From the NCBI GenBank assembly GCA_003576695.1, contig QOZQ01000005.1, forward strand, positions 124,001 to 188,000: 64,000 nucleotides of DNA, read 5' to 3'. Source of the DNA: Taklimakanibacter lacteus (GTDB taxonomy: Bacteria > Pseudomonadota > Alphaproteobacteria > Rhizobiales > Aestuariivirgaceae). Both the position numbers and the translations under genes were made by a program. Position 1 is the stretch's first letter; each line of letters opens with the position of its first letter. This document shows positions 1-7,072 of this stretch, piece after piece. The notes under the pieces are model-generated. The model saw only the letters and a program-made list of their open reading frames with translations. It ran no database searches and was not told the DNA's origin.

Positions 1-2
1 GC

Positions 3-521
3 GGCGGCATCCAGAGCCTCAACCGCGAAGGCCGCCAGCGCCTGCTCGATGCCTTCGGCACGGTGAACGAGAATTTCGGCCAGCTGTTCACCACTTTGTT
101 CGGCGGCGGCAAGGCGGAATTGCAGCTCATCGAATCGGAAGACCCGCTGGAAGCGGGCCTCGAGATTCTCGCCCATCCACCCGGCAAGAAGCCGACCGTC
201 CTGTCGCTGCTCTCGGGCGGCGAGCAGACGCTCACGGCCATGTCGCTCATCTTTGCGGTGTTCCTCACCAATCCCTCGCCGATCTGCGTGCTGGACGAGG
301 TCGATGCGCCATTGGACGACCACAATGTCGAGCGCTTCTGCAACCTGCTCGATGCAATGCTGGATCGCACCGAGACGCGCTTCCTCATCATCACCCACCA
401 CCCGCTCACCATGGCGCGCATGAACCGCCTGTTCGGCGTCACCATGATGGAGCGCGGCGTGTCGCAGCTGGTGTCGGTCGATCTCGAAACCGCCGAGCAG
501 CTGGTGGCGGAAGCGGGCTGA
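3..521 (+). CDS. smc: Chromosome segregation protein SMC, C-terminal fragment
   Basis: This is the last ~172 residues of an SMC ATPase, which organises and condenses the chromosome. The frame is open from base 3, so the 5' end lies outside the window. The C-terminal ATPase lobe is clear: an ABC-type signature [13 protein letters not shown], followed by Walker B and D-loop [14 protein letters not shown], and then the ITHHPLTM switch histidine region. These are the hallmarks of the SMC/Rad50 head. The N-terminal Walker A, coiled coils and hinge are not in the window. Identity as SMC rather than RecN or RecF rests on the [10 protein letters not shown] and DEVDAPLDD motifs. Confidence 0.93.
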   Translation, partial: GGIQSLNREGRQRLLDAFGTVNENFGQLFTTLFGGGKAELQLIESEDPLEAGLEILAHPPGKKPTVLSLLSGGEQTLTAMSLIFAVFLTNPSPICVLDEVDAPLDDHNVERFCNLLDAMLDRTETRFLIITHHPLTMARMNRLFGVTMMERGVSQLVSVDLETAEQLVAEAG

Positions 522-536
522 TCGGCAATCCGATCA

Positions 537-995
537 ATGCCGGTTACCGTTCCGCCATTCATCCTGCCGAGCGGTGTTACGGGGTTCAGTGGCCAGAAGC
601 CGCATGATCTGTTCAAAGGGCTCAAGGCGCTGAGTCATGAGGTTGCGCGCAGCGTTCACGGTGCTATCACCGGCAGCGCGGCGGATGACCTCGTCGGACG
701 GAATTTCCATTCGTTTCGTCTCGAGGGGCGCGGATTGCGCGTTGTCATTCTTCTAAACGCGTTTCACCCGCTTGTCGGCTTCGCCGAGACGGAAGCACAC
801 GAGCCCATTTTCGCGGACATACCTGACAGCTTCCACGGCCAGAATCGTGGAGCATTCACCTTCCTCGGCAAGGAGATCCTGACGTCGCCTCCGGACCACG
901 CGTCAGTGCGGGAATTGGCCTCGACCGAAATGGAGCAGATGGGCTATTGGCGCCCGCGCCGCCTCGGCGACATCATCTTCAATCACTGGGACTAG
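537..995 (+). CDS. Hypothetical protein, 152 aa
   Basis: I do not recognise this protein. It starts 15 bases after the smc stop on the same strand, with no strong Shine-Dalgarno sequence before the ATG. It has no signal peptide or membrane segment and reads as a mixed alpha/beta soluble protein with a hydrophobic RVVILLNAF strand. Its stop codon overlaps the stop of the convergent permease gene in a shared CTAG, an arrangement that supports both gene ends being real. Base composition is slightly less GC-rich than the smc tail. It could be a recently acquired cargo gene. Confidence 0.55.
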   Translation: MPVTVPPFILPSGVTGFSGQKPHDLFKGLKALSHEVARSVHGAITGSAADDLVGRNFHSFRLEGRGLRVVILLNAFHPLVGFAETEAHEPIFADIPDSFHGQNRGAFTFLGKEILTSPPDHASVRELASTEMEQMGYWRPRRLGDIIFNHWD

Positions 996-2347
996 GCGCT
1001 GCTGCGCTTAACCACCGCGCCCGACGGATAGAGTCGCATGATCCGCAGCAGGAGCAGCAATCCCGGAATGGCCAGCAGAGCGGTCAGGCTCCAGAAGGTG
1101 AACCAGTCGGTGTGGTCGGCGAGCCAGCCGCTGCCCGATGACAGCCAGGTGCGGCCAAGCGCCATGAAAGATGTCAGCAGGGCATATTGCGTCGCAGTGA
1201 AGGCGACATTGCACAGGCCCGACAAATAGGCGACGAGTGCTGCGCCCGCGGCGCCGCCGGCGATATTGTCGGCCGTGATGGCGAGCGTCAGAGCGGGAGG
1301 AAAGGCCGTGCATAGAGTGCTGGCGGCTTCCCCGGCGCACAGAGCACTGTCGCCTCCGGCTCCCTTCAGCGCGACATAGGCGAAGGCGAAATTGGTGAGG
1401 GCCTGCAGGACGCCGCCGATCAACAGGGCCTTGAACACGCCCCAGCGGGCCACCGCGATGCCGCCGATCAGCGCGCCGACGATGGTCATCCATATGCCCC
1501 ACACTTTGCTGACGCTGGCGATCTGGACGCCGGTATAGCCCATCTCGATATAGAAGGGGTTAGCCATGGTGCCGCCGAGCGCGTCGCCGAATTTGTAGAA
1601 CAGGACGAAGAGCAGGATGATGAACCAGCCGCGGCGGCTAATGAAATCGGCAAAAGGATCGATGATGGATTCCTTGATCCATTGGATGTAATCGCGCTTG
1701 CCGTGCACGATGGCGACCTTGGGCTCGGGCACGAACAAGGTCAGCAGCGCACAGACGAGCATCGCCGCGGCCAGCACGGCAAATACCACCGACCAGGGAT
1801 AGAAATCCGACAGCCCGACCGCGCCGGCGCCGGCGAGCAGAAGACCGAAGCGATAGCCGATCTGCGTGGCGGCGGCGCCATGGCCCTGTTCGTCCTGGGG
1901 CAGAAACTCGATGCGATAGGCATCGATGACGATGTCCTGGCTGGCGGACAGGAAGGCGACGATGACGGCGATGAGGGCCGTCATCCACGGTTCGACGGTC
2001 GGATCGACCTGGCCCATGGCGAAAATGGCGGCCGCCAGCAGCAGTTGCGTCAGGAGGAGCCAGCTGCGCCGCCGTCCCAGTAGCCGGGTGAGAATCGGTA
2101 GCGGCACCTGGTCCATGATGGGCGACCACAGGAACTTGAAGGTGTAGGGCGTGCCGACCAAAGCGAAGAGGCCGATGGTGGTCTTGTCGACGCCGAGCTT
2201 GGACAGCCAGTAGGAGAGGGTCGAGAGCGTCAGCAGCAGCGGAAGCCCCGAGGCGAAGCCCATCGCCAGGATGATGAGCATGCGAGGGGTGAGATAGGCC
2301 GAGACCGCCGACCACCAATCCTTCTTCACGGCAACAGATTCAGCCAT
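992..2347 (-). CDS. ampG: AmpG-family MFS permease (anhydromuropeptide transporter)
   Basis: A 451-residue integral membrane protein of the major facilitator superfamily, with about 12 to 14 hydrophobic segments. AmpG-type features are ASGLPLLLTLSTLSYWL near the N terminus, TIGLFALVGTPYTFKFLW, an LGRRRSW cytoplasmic loop, and SASQDIVIDAYRIE. AmpG proteins import GlcNAc-anhydromuropeptides from the periplasm for cell-wall recycling and can affect beta-lactamase induction. No ampC or ampR gene lies nearby, so only the recycling role is inferred. The gene is divergent from the atp operon. Substrate assignment is by family resemblance. Confidence 0.83.
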   Translation of the reverse strand: MAESVAVKKDWWSAVSAYLTPRMLIILAMGFASGLPLLLTLSTLSYWLSKLGVDKTTIGLFALVGTPYTFKFLWSPIMDQVPLPILTRLLGRRRSWLLLTQLLLAAAIFAMGQVDPTVEPWMTALIAVIVAFLSASQDIVIDAYRIEFLPQDEQGHGAAATQIGYRFGLLLAGAGAVGLSDFYPWSVVFAVLAAAMLVCALLTLFVPEPKVAIVHGKRDYIQWIKESIIDPFADFISRRGWFIILLFVLFYKFGDALGGTMANPFYIEMGYTGVQIASVSKVWGIWMTIVGALIGGIAVARWGVFKALLIGGVLQALTNFAFAYVALKGAGGDSALCAGEAASTLCTAFPPALTLAITADNIAGGAAGAALVAYLSGLCNVAFTATQYALLTSFMALGRTWLSSGSGWLADHTDWFTFWSLTALLAIPGLLLLLRIMRLYPSGAVVKRSSA

Positions 2348-2583
2348 TGCGGGCCCTCATTGCATCCGCCGACTCAGGAATCGATCGACGCAGCAAGCGC
2401 CATGGTTACGCACTCAGCCGAACCGCGTCAGCCTATTTTTCACCCACCGAACCAGCCACATCGGGTGCCTGGAGAATCTCATTTTCCCCAGCGCTTCGCG
2501 CAATCCGCCGCGCGAATCGCCGCATCGTTACAGGAGCGCTGAAAACCAAAGCAAATCAAAGGCTTGAATCGCACAGGCGTTGC

Positions 2584-2612
2584 TTGACACGTTTTTGCCC
2601 AAACTCTATGGT
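2584..2612 (+). promoter_or_regulatory. Predicted sigma70-type promoter of the atpI operon
   Basis: TTGACA at 2584-2589 is separated by exactly 17 bases from TATGGT at 2607-2612. Transcription would begin near 2619, about 50 bases before the atpI ATG. The rest of the 320-base gap between ampG and atpI (2348-2668) shows no gene, tRNA or strong hairpin, and presumably also holds the ampG promoter. Confidence 0.6.
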
Positions 2613-2668
2613 GCGCGCGATTTTTGAGGGGCGTTTACGTCGCATCAGCCATTTTTTCGAGCGGGATC

Positions 2669-3016
2669 ATGAACTCATCTGGTGATGATCGGCTCAAGGA
2701 TCTGGAAAAGCGGCTGGACACCAGTCTGAGCCAGCGCAAGGGGGTTGGGCCCGACACGACCGAAGGGTCGGCCGCGGGTCTTGCGATGCGCGCGGTGACC
2801 GAGCTTATGGTCGGTCTCCTCGTATGCATGGGCCTGGGCTGGATGGCGGACAAATATTTCGGCACGGCGCCGTGGGTCATGCTGGCCCTCATGCCGTTCG
2901 GGATCGCTGCGGGGGTCGTCAATGTGATGCGGCTCTCAAAGAGCAAACAGGCCGAGGAAGTGCTGGGCGGCAAGGGCCCGGTGGCGCCGTCGGTCAAAGA
3001 CGATGACGAGGATTGA
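2669..3016 (+). CDS. atpI: ATP synthase protein I (AtpI)
   Basis: A 115-residue small membrane protein encoded first in the F0 operon. The N-terminal half is charged, with a short helix DRLKDLEKRLD, and is followed by two hydrophobic segments: AVTELMVGLLVCMGLGWMAD, and one containing VMLALMPFGIAAGVVNVM. AtpI-family proteins assist assembly of the rotor c-ring and are not part of the mature enzyme. I chose the ATG at 2669 because homologues begin with a charged segment. An upstream in-frame start at 2624 would fall only a few bases after the predicted transcription start. The stop lies two bases before the atpB GTG. Confidence 0.85.
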   Translation: MNSSGDDRLKDLEKRLDTSLSQRKGVGPDTTEGSAAGLAMRAVTELMVGLLVCMGLGWMADKYFGTAPWVMLALMPFGIAAGVVNVMRLSKSKQAEEVLGGKGPVAPSVKDDDED

Positions 3017-3018
3017 AC

Positions 3019-3786
3019 GTGTCAACGAGCACAACGGAAGCGGCAGCGGGTGCGGCGCCTGAGCATGGCGAGAAGATCATCGACCCGATCCATCAGTTCC
3101 AGATCAACAACATCATCGATCTCGGCCCCTTCTCGCTCACCAATTCCGGCCTCTGGGCCATCATCGCGGTGGTGTGCGTCGCCCTCCTCTTCCTGCTCGC
3201 GCCCAAGAACCTCATCCCGACCCGCCTGCAATCGGCCGCCGAGAGCATCTACGAATTCATCGAGAACATGACGAAGGAAGTGCTGCATGAGAATGCCCGC
3301 ACCTATTTCCCCTTCGTGCTGACGCTCTTCACCTTCATCCTGTTCTGCAACGTCCTCGGCCTCATCCCCTATTCCTTCACGGTGACGAGCCACATCATCG
3401 TCACCCTGGCGCTGGCGCTCGTCGTCTTCATCGGCGCCACCATCATCGGCTTCATCCGCAACGGCTTCGGCTATCTCAAGCTGTTCGTGCCGTCCGGCGT
3501 TCCGGTCTATCTGCTGCCGCTGGTCGTCATCATCGAGATCGTATCCTATTTCATCCGCCCGCTCAGCCTCTCGATCCGTCTCTTCGCCAATATGATGGCC
3601 GGCCACATGATGCTGAAAGTCATGGGCGGCTTCGTCGTCATGCTCGGCGTCACCGCCGGCTGGCTGCCGCTCATCGCCATGGTCGGCCTCTATGGCCTCG
3701 AGCTGCTGGTGGCGGCGCTGCAGGCCTATGTCTTCGCCCTTCTCACCTGCATGTATCTCAGCGATGCCATGCATGTGGACCACTAA
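3019..3786 (+). CDS. atpB: ATP synthase F0 subunit a
   Basis: Membrane stator subunit of the F0 proton channel, 255 residues with the GTG start preferred here. That GTG lies 7 bases after a GAGG Shine-Dalgarno, whereas a TTG six bases earlier would sit on top of it. Helices span most of the protein. The essential stator arginine is R187 in SIRLFANMMAGHMMLK, and the last helix carries the conserved ELLVAALQAYVFALL motif with the Glu and Gln used in proton transfer. Together with the c-ring it converts proton flow into rotation. It is translated with atpE and the b-type subunits downstream. Confidence 0.95.
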   Translation: MSTSTTEAAAGAAPEHGEKIIDPIHQFQINNIIDLGPFSLTNSGLWAIIAVVCVALLFLLAPKNLIPTRLQSAAESIYEFIENMTKEVLHENARTYFPFVLTLFTFILFCNVLGLIPYSFTVTSHIIVTLALALVVFIGATIIGFIRNGFGYLKLFVPSGVPVYLLPLVVIIEIVSYFIRPLSLSIRLFANMMAGHMMLKVMGGFVVMLGVTAGWLPLIAMVGLYGLELLVAALQAYVFALLTCMYLSDAMHVDH

Positions 3787-3819
3787 TTATTAATCCATCC
3801 ATTCAACAGGAGAAGTCAG

Positions 3820-4044
3820 ATGGAAGTTGAAGCAGCAAAGATGATCGGTGCGGGTATCGCGGCCATCGCTCTCGGTGGCGCCGGCGTCGGTATCGGCCAC
3901 ATCTTCGGCAATTATCTCGCGGGTGCGCTCCGCAACCCGGCGGCTGCCGCCGGCCAGCGCGGCACGCTGTTCCTCGGCTTCGCCTTCGCCGAAGCGACGG
4001 GTCTCATCGGCTTCGCCGTCGCCATGCTCATCCTCTTCGGCTGA
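3820..4044 (+). CDS. atpE: ATP synthase F0 subunit c
   Basis: A 74-residue hairpin of two transmembrane helices that oligomerises into the rotor ring. Helix 1 carries the Gly/Ala-rich packing motif ([12 protein letters not shown]), the polar loop is [10 protein letters not shown], and helix 2 contains the proton-carrying carboxylate E58 in [12 protein letters not shown]. The sequence resembles H+-type alphaproteobacterial c subunits. I see no clear Na+-binding signature, since the helix 2 motif is AEATG. A strong AGGAG lies ahead of the ATG. The 33-base gap after atpB and the strong ribosome site fit the high copy number of subunit c. Confidence 0.96.
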   Translation: MEVEAAKMIGAGIAAIALGGAGVGIGHIFGNYLAGALRNPAAAAGQRGTLFLGFAFAEATGLIGFAVAMLILFG

Positions 4045-4118
4045 TCCTCAGCCGAAGCCTCGCCAAAGGCAGGGCTCAAGCCTTGCCGGCGGCCGGATAC
4101 CAATAAGGCGCTGGAGCC

Positions 4119-4604
4119 ATGCCGCAACTCGACGTCAACACCTGGCCGCCGCAGCTCTTCTGGCTCGCGGTGACCTTCCTTGTCCTCTATTTCATCATCT
4201 CGAAGATCGTGATCCCGCGCACCGGCGGCGTCATCGAGGGCCGCAAGAACCAGATCGACAGCGATCTCAATGCCGCCCAGCGCTTCAAGGCGGATACGGA
4301 CAAGGCAGTCGCCGACTATGAGAAGGCGCTGGCCGATGCGCGCGGCAGGGCGCAGGCAATCGCCAAGGAGACGCGCGACAAGCTCAATGCCGAGGTGGAC
4401 AAGGAGCGCAGCAAGCTCGACGGCGAACTCGCCGCCAAGATCGCCGCGGCCGAGAAGACCATCCAGGAGACGCGCAGCAAGGCTTTGGCCAGCGTCACCG
4501 AGCTTGCCACCGATATCGCGACCGATATCGTCGGCCAGCTCACCGGAACCAAGGTGACGAAGGCCGATGCCGCCAAGGCCGTCGCCAAGGCGCAGGGGAA
4601 CTGA
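4119..4604 (+). CDS. atpF': ATP synthase F0 subunit b'
   Basis: A 161-residue peripheral-stalk subunit. It has an N-terminal membrane anchor (roughly residues 10-30, WPPQLFWLAVTFLVLYFII), followed by a long charged, alanine-rich helix expected to form a coiled coil with subunit b. Having both b' and b genes in tandem is typical of photosynthetic bacteria and alphaproteobacteria. The PPQLFWL motif after a short acidic N terminus is characteristic of b'. It ends three bases before the atpF start, so the two stalk subunits are translationally linked. Confidence 0.93.
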   Translation: MPQLDVNTWPPQLFWLAVTFLVLYFIISKIVIPRTGGVIEGRKNQIDSDLNAAQRFKADTDKAVADYEKALADARGRAQAIAKETRDKLNAEVDKERSKLDGELAAKIAAAEKTIQETRSKALASVTELATDIATDIVGQLTGTKVTKADAAKAVAKAQGN

Positions 4605-4606
4605 GC

Positions 4607-5095
4607 ATGTTCGGAAACAACGCGGAAACCTGGGTTGCGGTCGCCTTCGTCCTCTTCGTGGCGCTGCTGATCTATCTGAAGGCGCCGGCCAAGATCGCCG
4701 CCATGCTGGATGAGCGCGCGGCGCGCATCGCCAAGGAGCTGGCGGAAGCCAAGAAGCTGCGCGAGGAAGCGCAGGCGCTTCTCGACGAATACAAGAAGAA
4801 GCGCGCCCAGGCCGAGAAGGACGCCGAGGACATCGTGGCGCTGGCGCGCAAGGAGGCGGAAGCCTTCGCGCATGAGACGCGCGCCAAGCTGGCCGAGACG
4901 CTGGAGCGCCGCACCCGGCAGGCCGAGCAGAAGATCGCCCAGGCCGAGCAGCAGGCGGTCAAGGATGTGCGAACCGCTGCGACCGATGTCGCCATCAGTG
5001 CCGCTTCCGAGCTTCTCGCTTCGGCCTCGGAAGGGGCGAAGGGCGCCGCGCTGATCGAGGAATCGATCGCTGCGGTCAAATCGCGCCTCAACTGA
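4607..5095 (+). CDS. atpF: ATP synthase F0 subunit b
   Basis: A 162-residue partner of b' in the peripheral stalk, which holds the F1 head against rotation. It has an N-terminal anchor (about residues 8-26), then the conserved KAPAKIAAMLDERAARIAKEL segment and a long heptad-like charged helix. It is the last gene of the F0 operon and is followed by a strong intrinsic terminator. The F1 genes (atpHAGDC) are absent, consistent with the split arrangement known in alphaproteobacteria. Confidence 0.94.
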   Translation: MFGNNAETWVAVAFVLFVALLIYLKAPAKIAAMLDERAARIAKELAEAKKLREEAQALLDEYKKKRAQAEKDAEDIVALARKEAEAFAHETRAKLAETLERRTRQAEQKIAQAEQQAVKDVRTAATDVAISAASELLASASEGAKGAALIEESIAAVKSRLN

Positions 5096-5116
5096 GCGGA
5101 CACCCATTCGACATTC

Positions 5117-5146
5117 AAAAGCCCGGCCAAGCGCCGGGCTTTTTGT
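5117..5146 (+). terminator. Intrinsic terminator of the atp operon
   Basis: The arms AGCCCGG (5120-5126) and CCGGGCT (5134-5140) form a perfect stem with a 7-base loop, followed directly by a T run. A preceding A run extends the stem by A-U pairs. It lies 22 bases past the atpF stop. Confidence 0.9.
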
Positions 5147-5215
5147 TTCAGCCCTGACGGTAAGTTGATCCGCCTGCTATTCCAGCGACGCTACGGAAGC
5201 CGCTAAGCTCGGGCC

Positions 5216-6016
5216 ATGAGCACCCTGCGGCTGCTTGCAATCCTGCTGGCCCTCCTTATGCCTCTGACGGCGGCGCGCGCCCAGACGGCGGTGAGCGAAT
5301 GTCTCGCCATGGCGCAAGCGCCCGCCCGCTATCAACCGGCACAAGCCTTGGCCGAAGCCCTGGAAGCCGATCAGGTGCGGTTCACCTTTGTCGGCCATTC
5401 CACCTTCCTGATCGAAAGCCCGGGCGGCGTGCGGATCGCCACGGATTATTCAGGCTATGCCAACGGCATCATCCCCGATGTCGTCACCATGAACCGCGCC
5501 CACAGCACCCACTACACCGAGTTTCCCGACCCCGCCATCAAGCATATGCTGCGCGGCTGGAATCCGGATGGCGGTCCGGCGCGCCATGACCTCACGGTGG
5601 GCGATGTGCGCATCCGCAATGTCACCACCGACATACGCGGCGGGGCCATGGGACGGATCCCGGATGGCAATTCCATTTTCATCTTCGAGATTGCCGGCCT
5701 GTGCATCGGCCATCTGGGCCATCTGCATCACGAACTCAGCCCAGAGCAAATGGGCGCCATCGGCCGGCTCGACATCGTGCTGGTGCCGGTCGACGGCACC
5801 TATACGATGGCGCAAGCCAATATGCTGAATGTCCTGAAAGAGCTCAAAGCGCGTGTGGTCCTGCCGATGCATTATTTCAGGCCGGAGACGCTGGCGCGCT
5901 TCATCAGGGGCATGAGCGGCTCGCTCGATGCCGAATTCAACAAGGATGCCACAATCGTCCTGTCGGCCGCCAAATTGCCGGACAAGCCCAAGCTCATCGT
6001 GCTGCCCGGGTACTAG
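5216..6016 (+). CDS. Exported MBL-fold (UlaG-like) metal-dependent hydrolase
   Basis: A 266-residue protein with a clear Sec signal peptide (about residues 1-23, ending TAARAQ), so probably periplasmic. The mature part looks like a metallo-beta-lactamase fold: FVGHSTFLIES near the start, the metal-site region MNRAHSTHYTEF, the GHLGHLHHELSPEQ segment, DIVLVPVDGTYTM, and a C-terminal VLPMHYF. The usual HxHxDH is replaced by an HSTHY form, so metal occupancy may differ from classic hydrolases. The substrate cannot be deduced. The gene follows the atp terminator and appears to be a separate transcription unit. Confidence 0.75.
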   Translation: MSTLRLLAILLALLMPLTAARAQTAVSECLAMAQAPARYQPAQALAEALEADQVRFTFVGHSTFLIESPGGVRIATDYSGYANGIIPDVVTMNRAHSTHYTEFPDPAIKHMLRGWNPDGGPARHDLTVGDVRIRNVTTDIRGGAMGRIPDGNSIFIFEIAGLCIGHLGHLHHELSPEQMGAIGRLDIVLVPVDGTYTMAQANMLNVLKELKARVVLPMHYFRPETLARFIRGMSGSLDAEFNKDATIVLSAAKLPDKPKLIVLPGY

Positions 6017-6127
6017 ATATCTGTTGTAGCCTGCCAACATTTCGTCATTGATCCGCCGGCGCCTGACATGCTACGCCTTCCCATTGAGCGACACAGAATT
6101 ACAACCACAGGTTAATGGGACGGACAA

Positions 6128-7033
6128 ATGGCACTTCATCTCCTTCGTGTCCTGACGACGCTTGCCTTGCTTGCGGCAAGCGGGACTTCCGGCGCGCTGG
6201 CGCAGACGGATCAATCCACCACGCCGAGCGAACTGCAACTGGCCTATGAGACCGCCATCAAGGCGGCGACCAACGGCCCGGCCGACGTCGCCTTGCGCGA
6301 CCTAGCGACCATCCGGCTCGATGACCCCTACAGCTTCATCCCGGTCAAGGAAGGTGCGGCACTCATGCGCGCCTTCGGCAACTCGACCCATGAGAGCTTT
6401 ATCGGCCTGATTATTCCGAAGCAGGACCCCTTCTGGTTCGTGACGATCAACTACACCGACAGCGGCCACATCGCCGATAGCGAAGCCAAGACCTGGAATG
6501 CCGATGAACTTCTGCAATCGCTGAAGGATGGCACCGAAGCCGCGAACAAGGAACGGATGGAGCGCGGCGTTCCGGCGTTCGATGTCGTCGGCTGGGCCGA
6601 GAAGCCCACATATGACGAGGCAACCCATCGCCTCGTCTGGTCCATCATCGGCAAGGATCGCGGCGTGCCCCAGAATGGATCGACGATCAACTACAACACC
6701 TATGCGCTGGGCCGGCAGGGCTATTTCGAGCTCAACCTGGTGACGAGCGAAGAGGCCATCGCCACGGACAAGAAGCATGCCGGCGTGCTGCTGGCCGCGC
6801 TCGACTACAAGCCGGGCCAGCGCTATTCGGACTTCGATGCCTCGACCGACCGGGTTGCCGAATATGGCATCGCGGCGCTGATCGGCGGTATCGCCGCCAA
6901 GAAGCTCGGCCTCCTCGCCGTCATCGGCGTGGCGCTGGCGAAATTCTGGAAGATCATCCTGATCGCCGTCGCGGTTGCCGGCGGCGGCGTGTTCAAGCTG
7001 TTCGGCCGCAGGAAATCGACTCCCGAGGCCTGA
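6128..7033 (+). CDS. DUF2167 membrane-anchored protein
   Basis: A 301-residue protein with an N-terminal signal peptide (ending GALAQ, about residue 26), a ~210-residue exported domain, and a C-terminal pair of hydrophobic stretches (about 243-262 and 268-290) before a basic GRRKS tail. The phrases LRDLATIRLDDPYSFIP, FWFVTINYTDSGHIAD and NYNTYALGRQGYFELNLV match the DUF2167 family of membrane-anchored proteins, whose function is unknown. It stands alone, 111 bases after the MBL-fold gene, and is convergent with gcvP. Confidence 0.8.
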   Translation: MALHLLRVLTTLALLAASGTSGALAQTDQSTTPSELQLAYETAIKAATNGPADVALRDLATIRLDDPYSFIPVKEGAALMRAFGNSTHESFIGLIIPKQDPFWFVTINYTDSGHIADSEAKTWNADELLQSLKDGTEAANKERMERGVPAFDVVGWAEKPTYDEATHRLVWSIIGKDRGVPQNGSTINYNTYALGRQGYFELNLVTSEEAIATDKKHAGVLLAALDYKPGQRYSDFDASTDRVAEYGIAALIGGIAAKKLGLLAVIGVALAKFWKIILIAVAVAGGGVFKLFGRRKSTPEA

Positions 7034-7072
7034 TCATTCCGACAAGGAGAGTGAGGCGGCAGACGCGTCACC

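Noticed and set aside
2348-2668. A tRNA or small RNA gene in the ampG-atpI gap
   Set aside because: No cloverleaf or GGTTCGAATC-type T-arm was found; only a promoter is supported.
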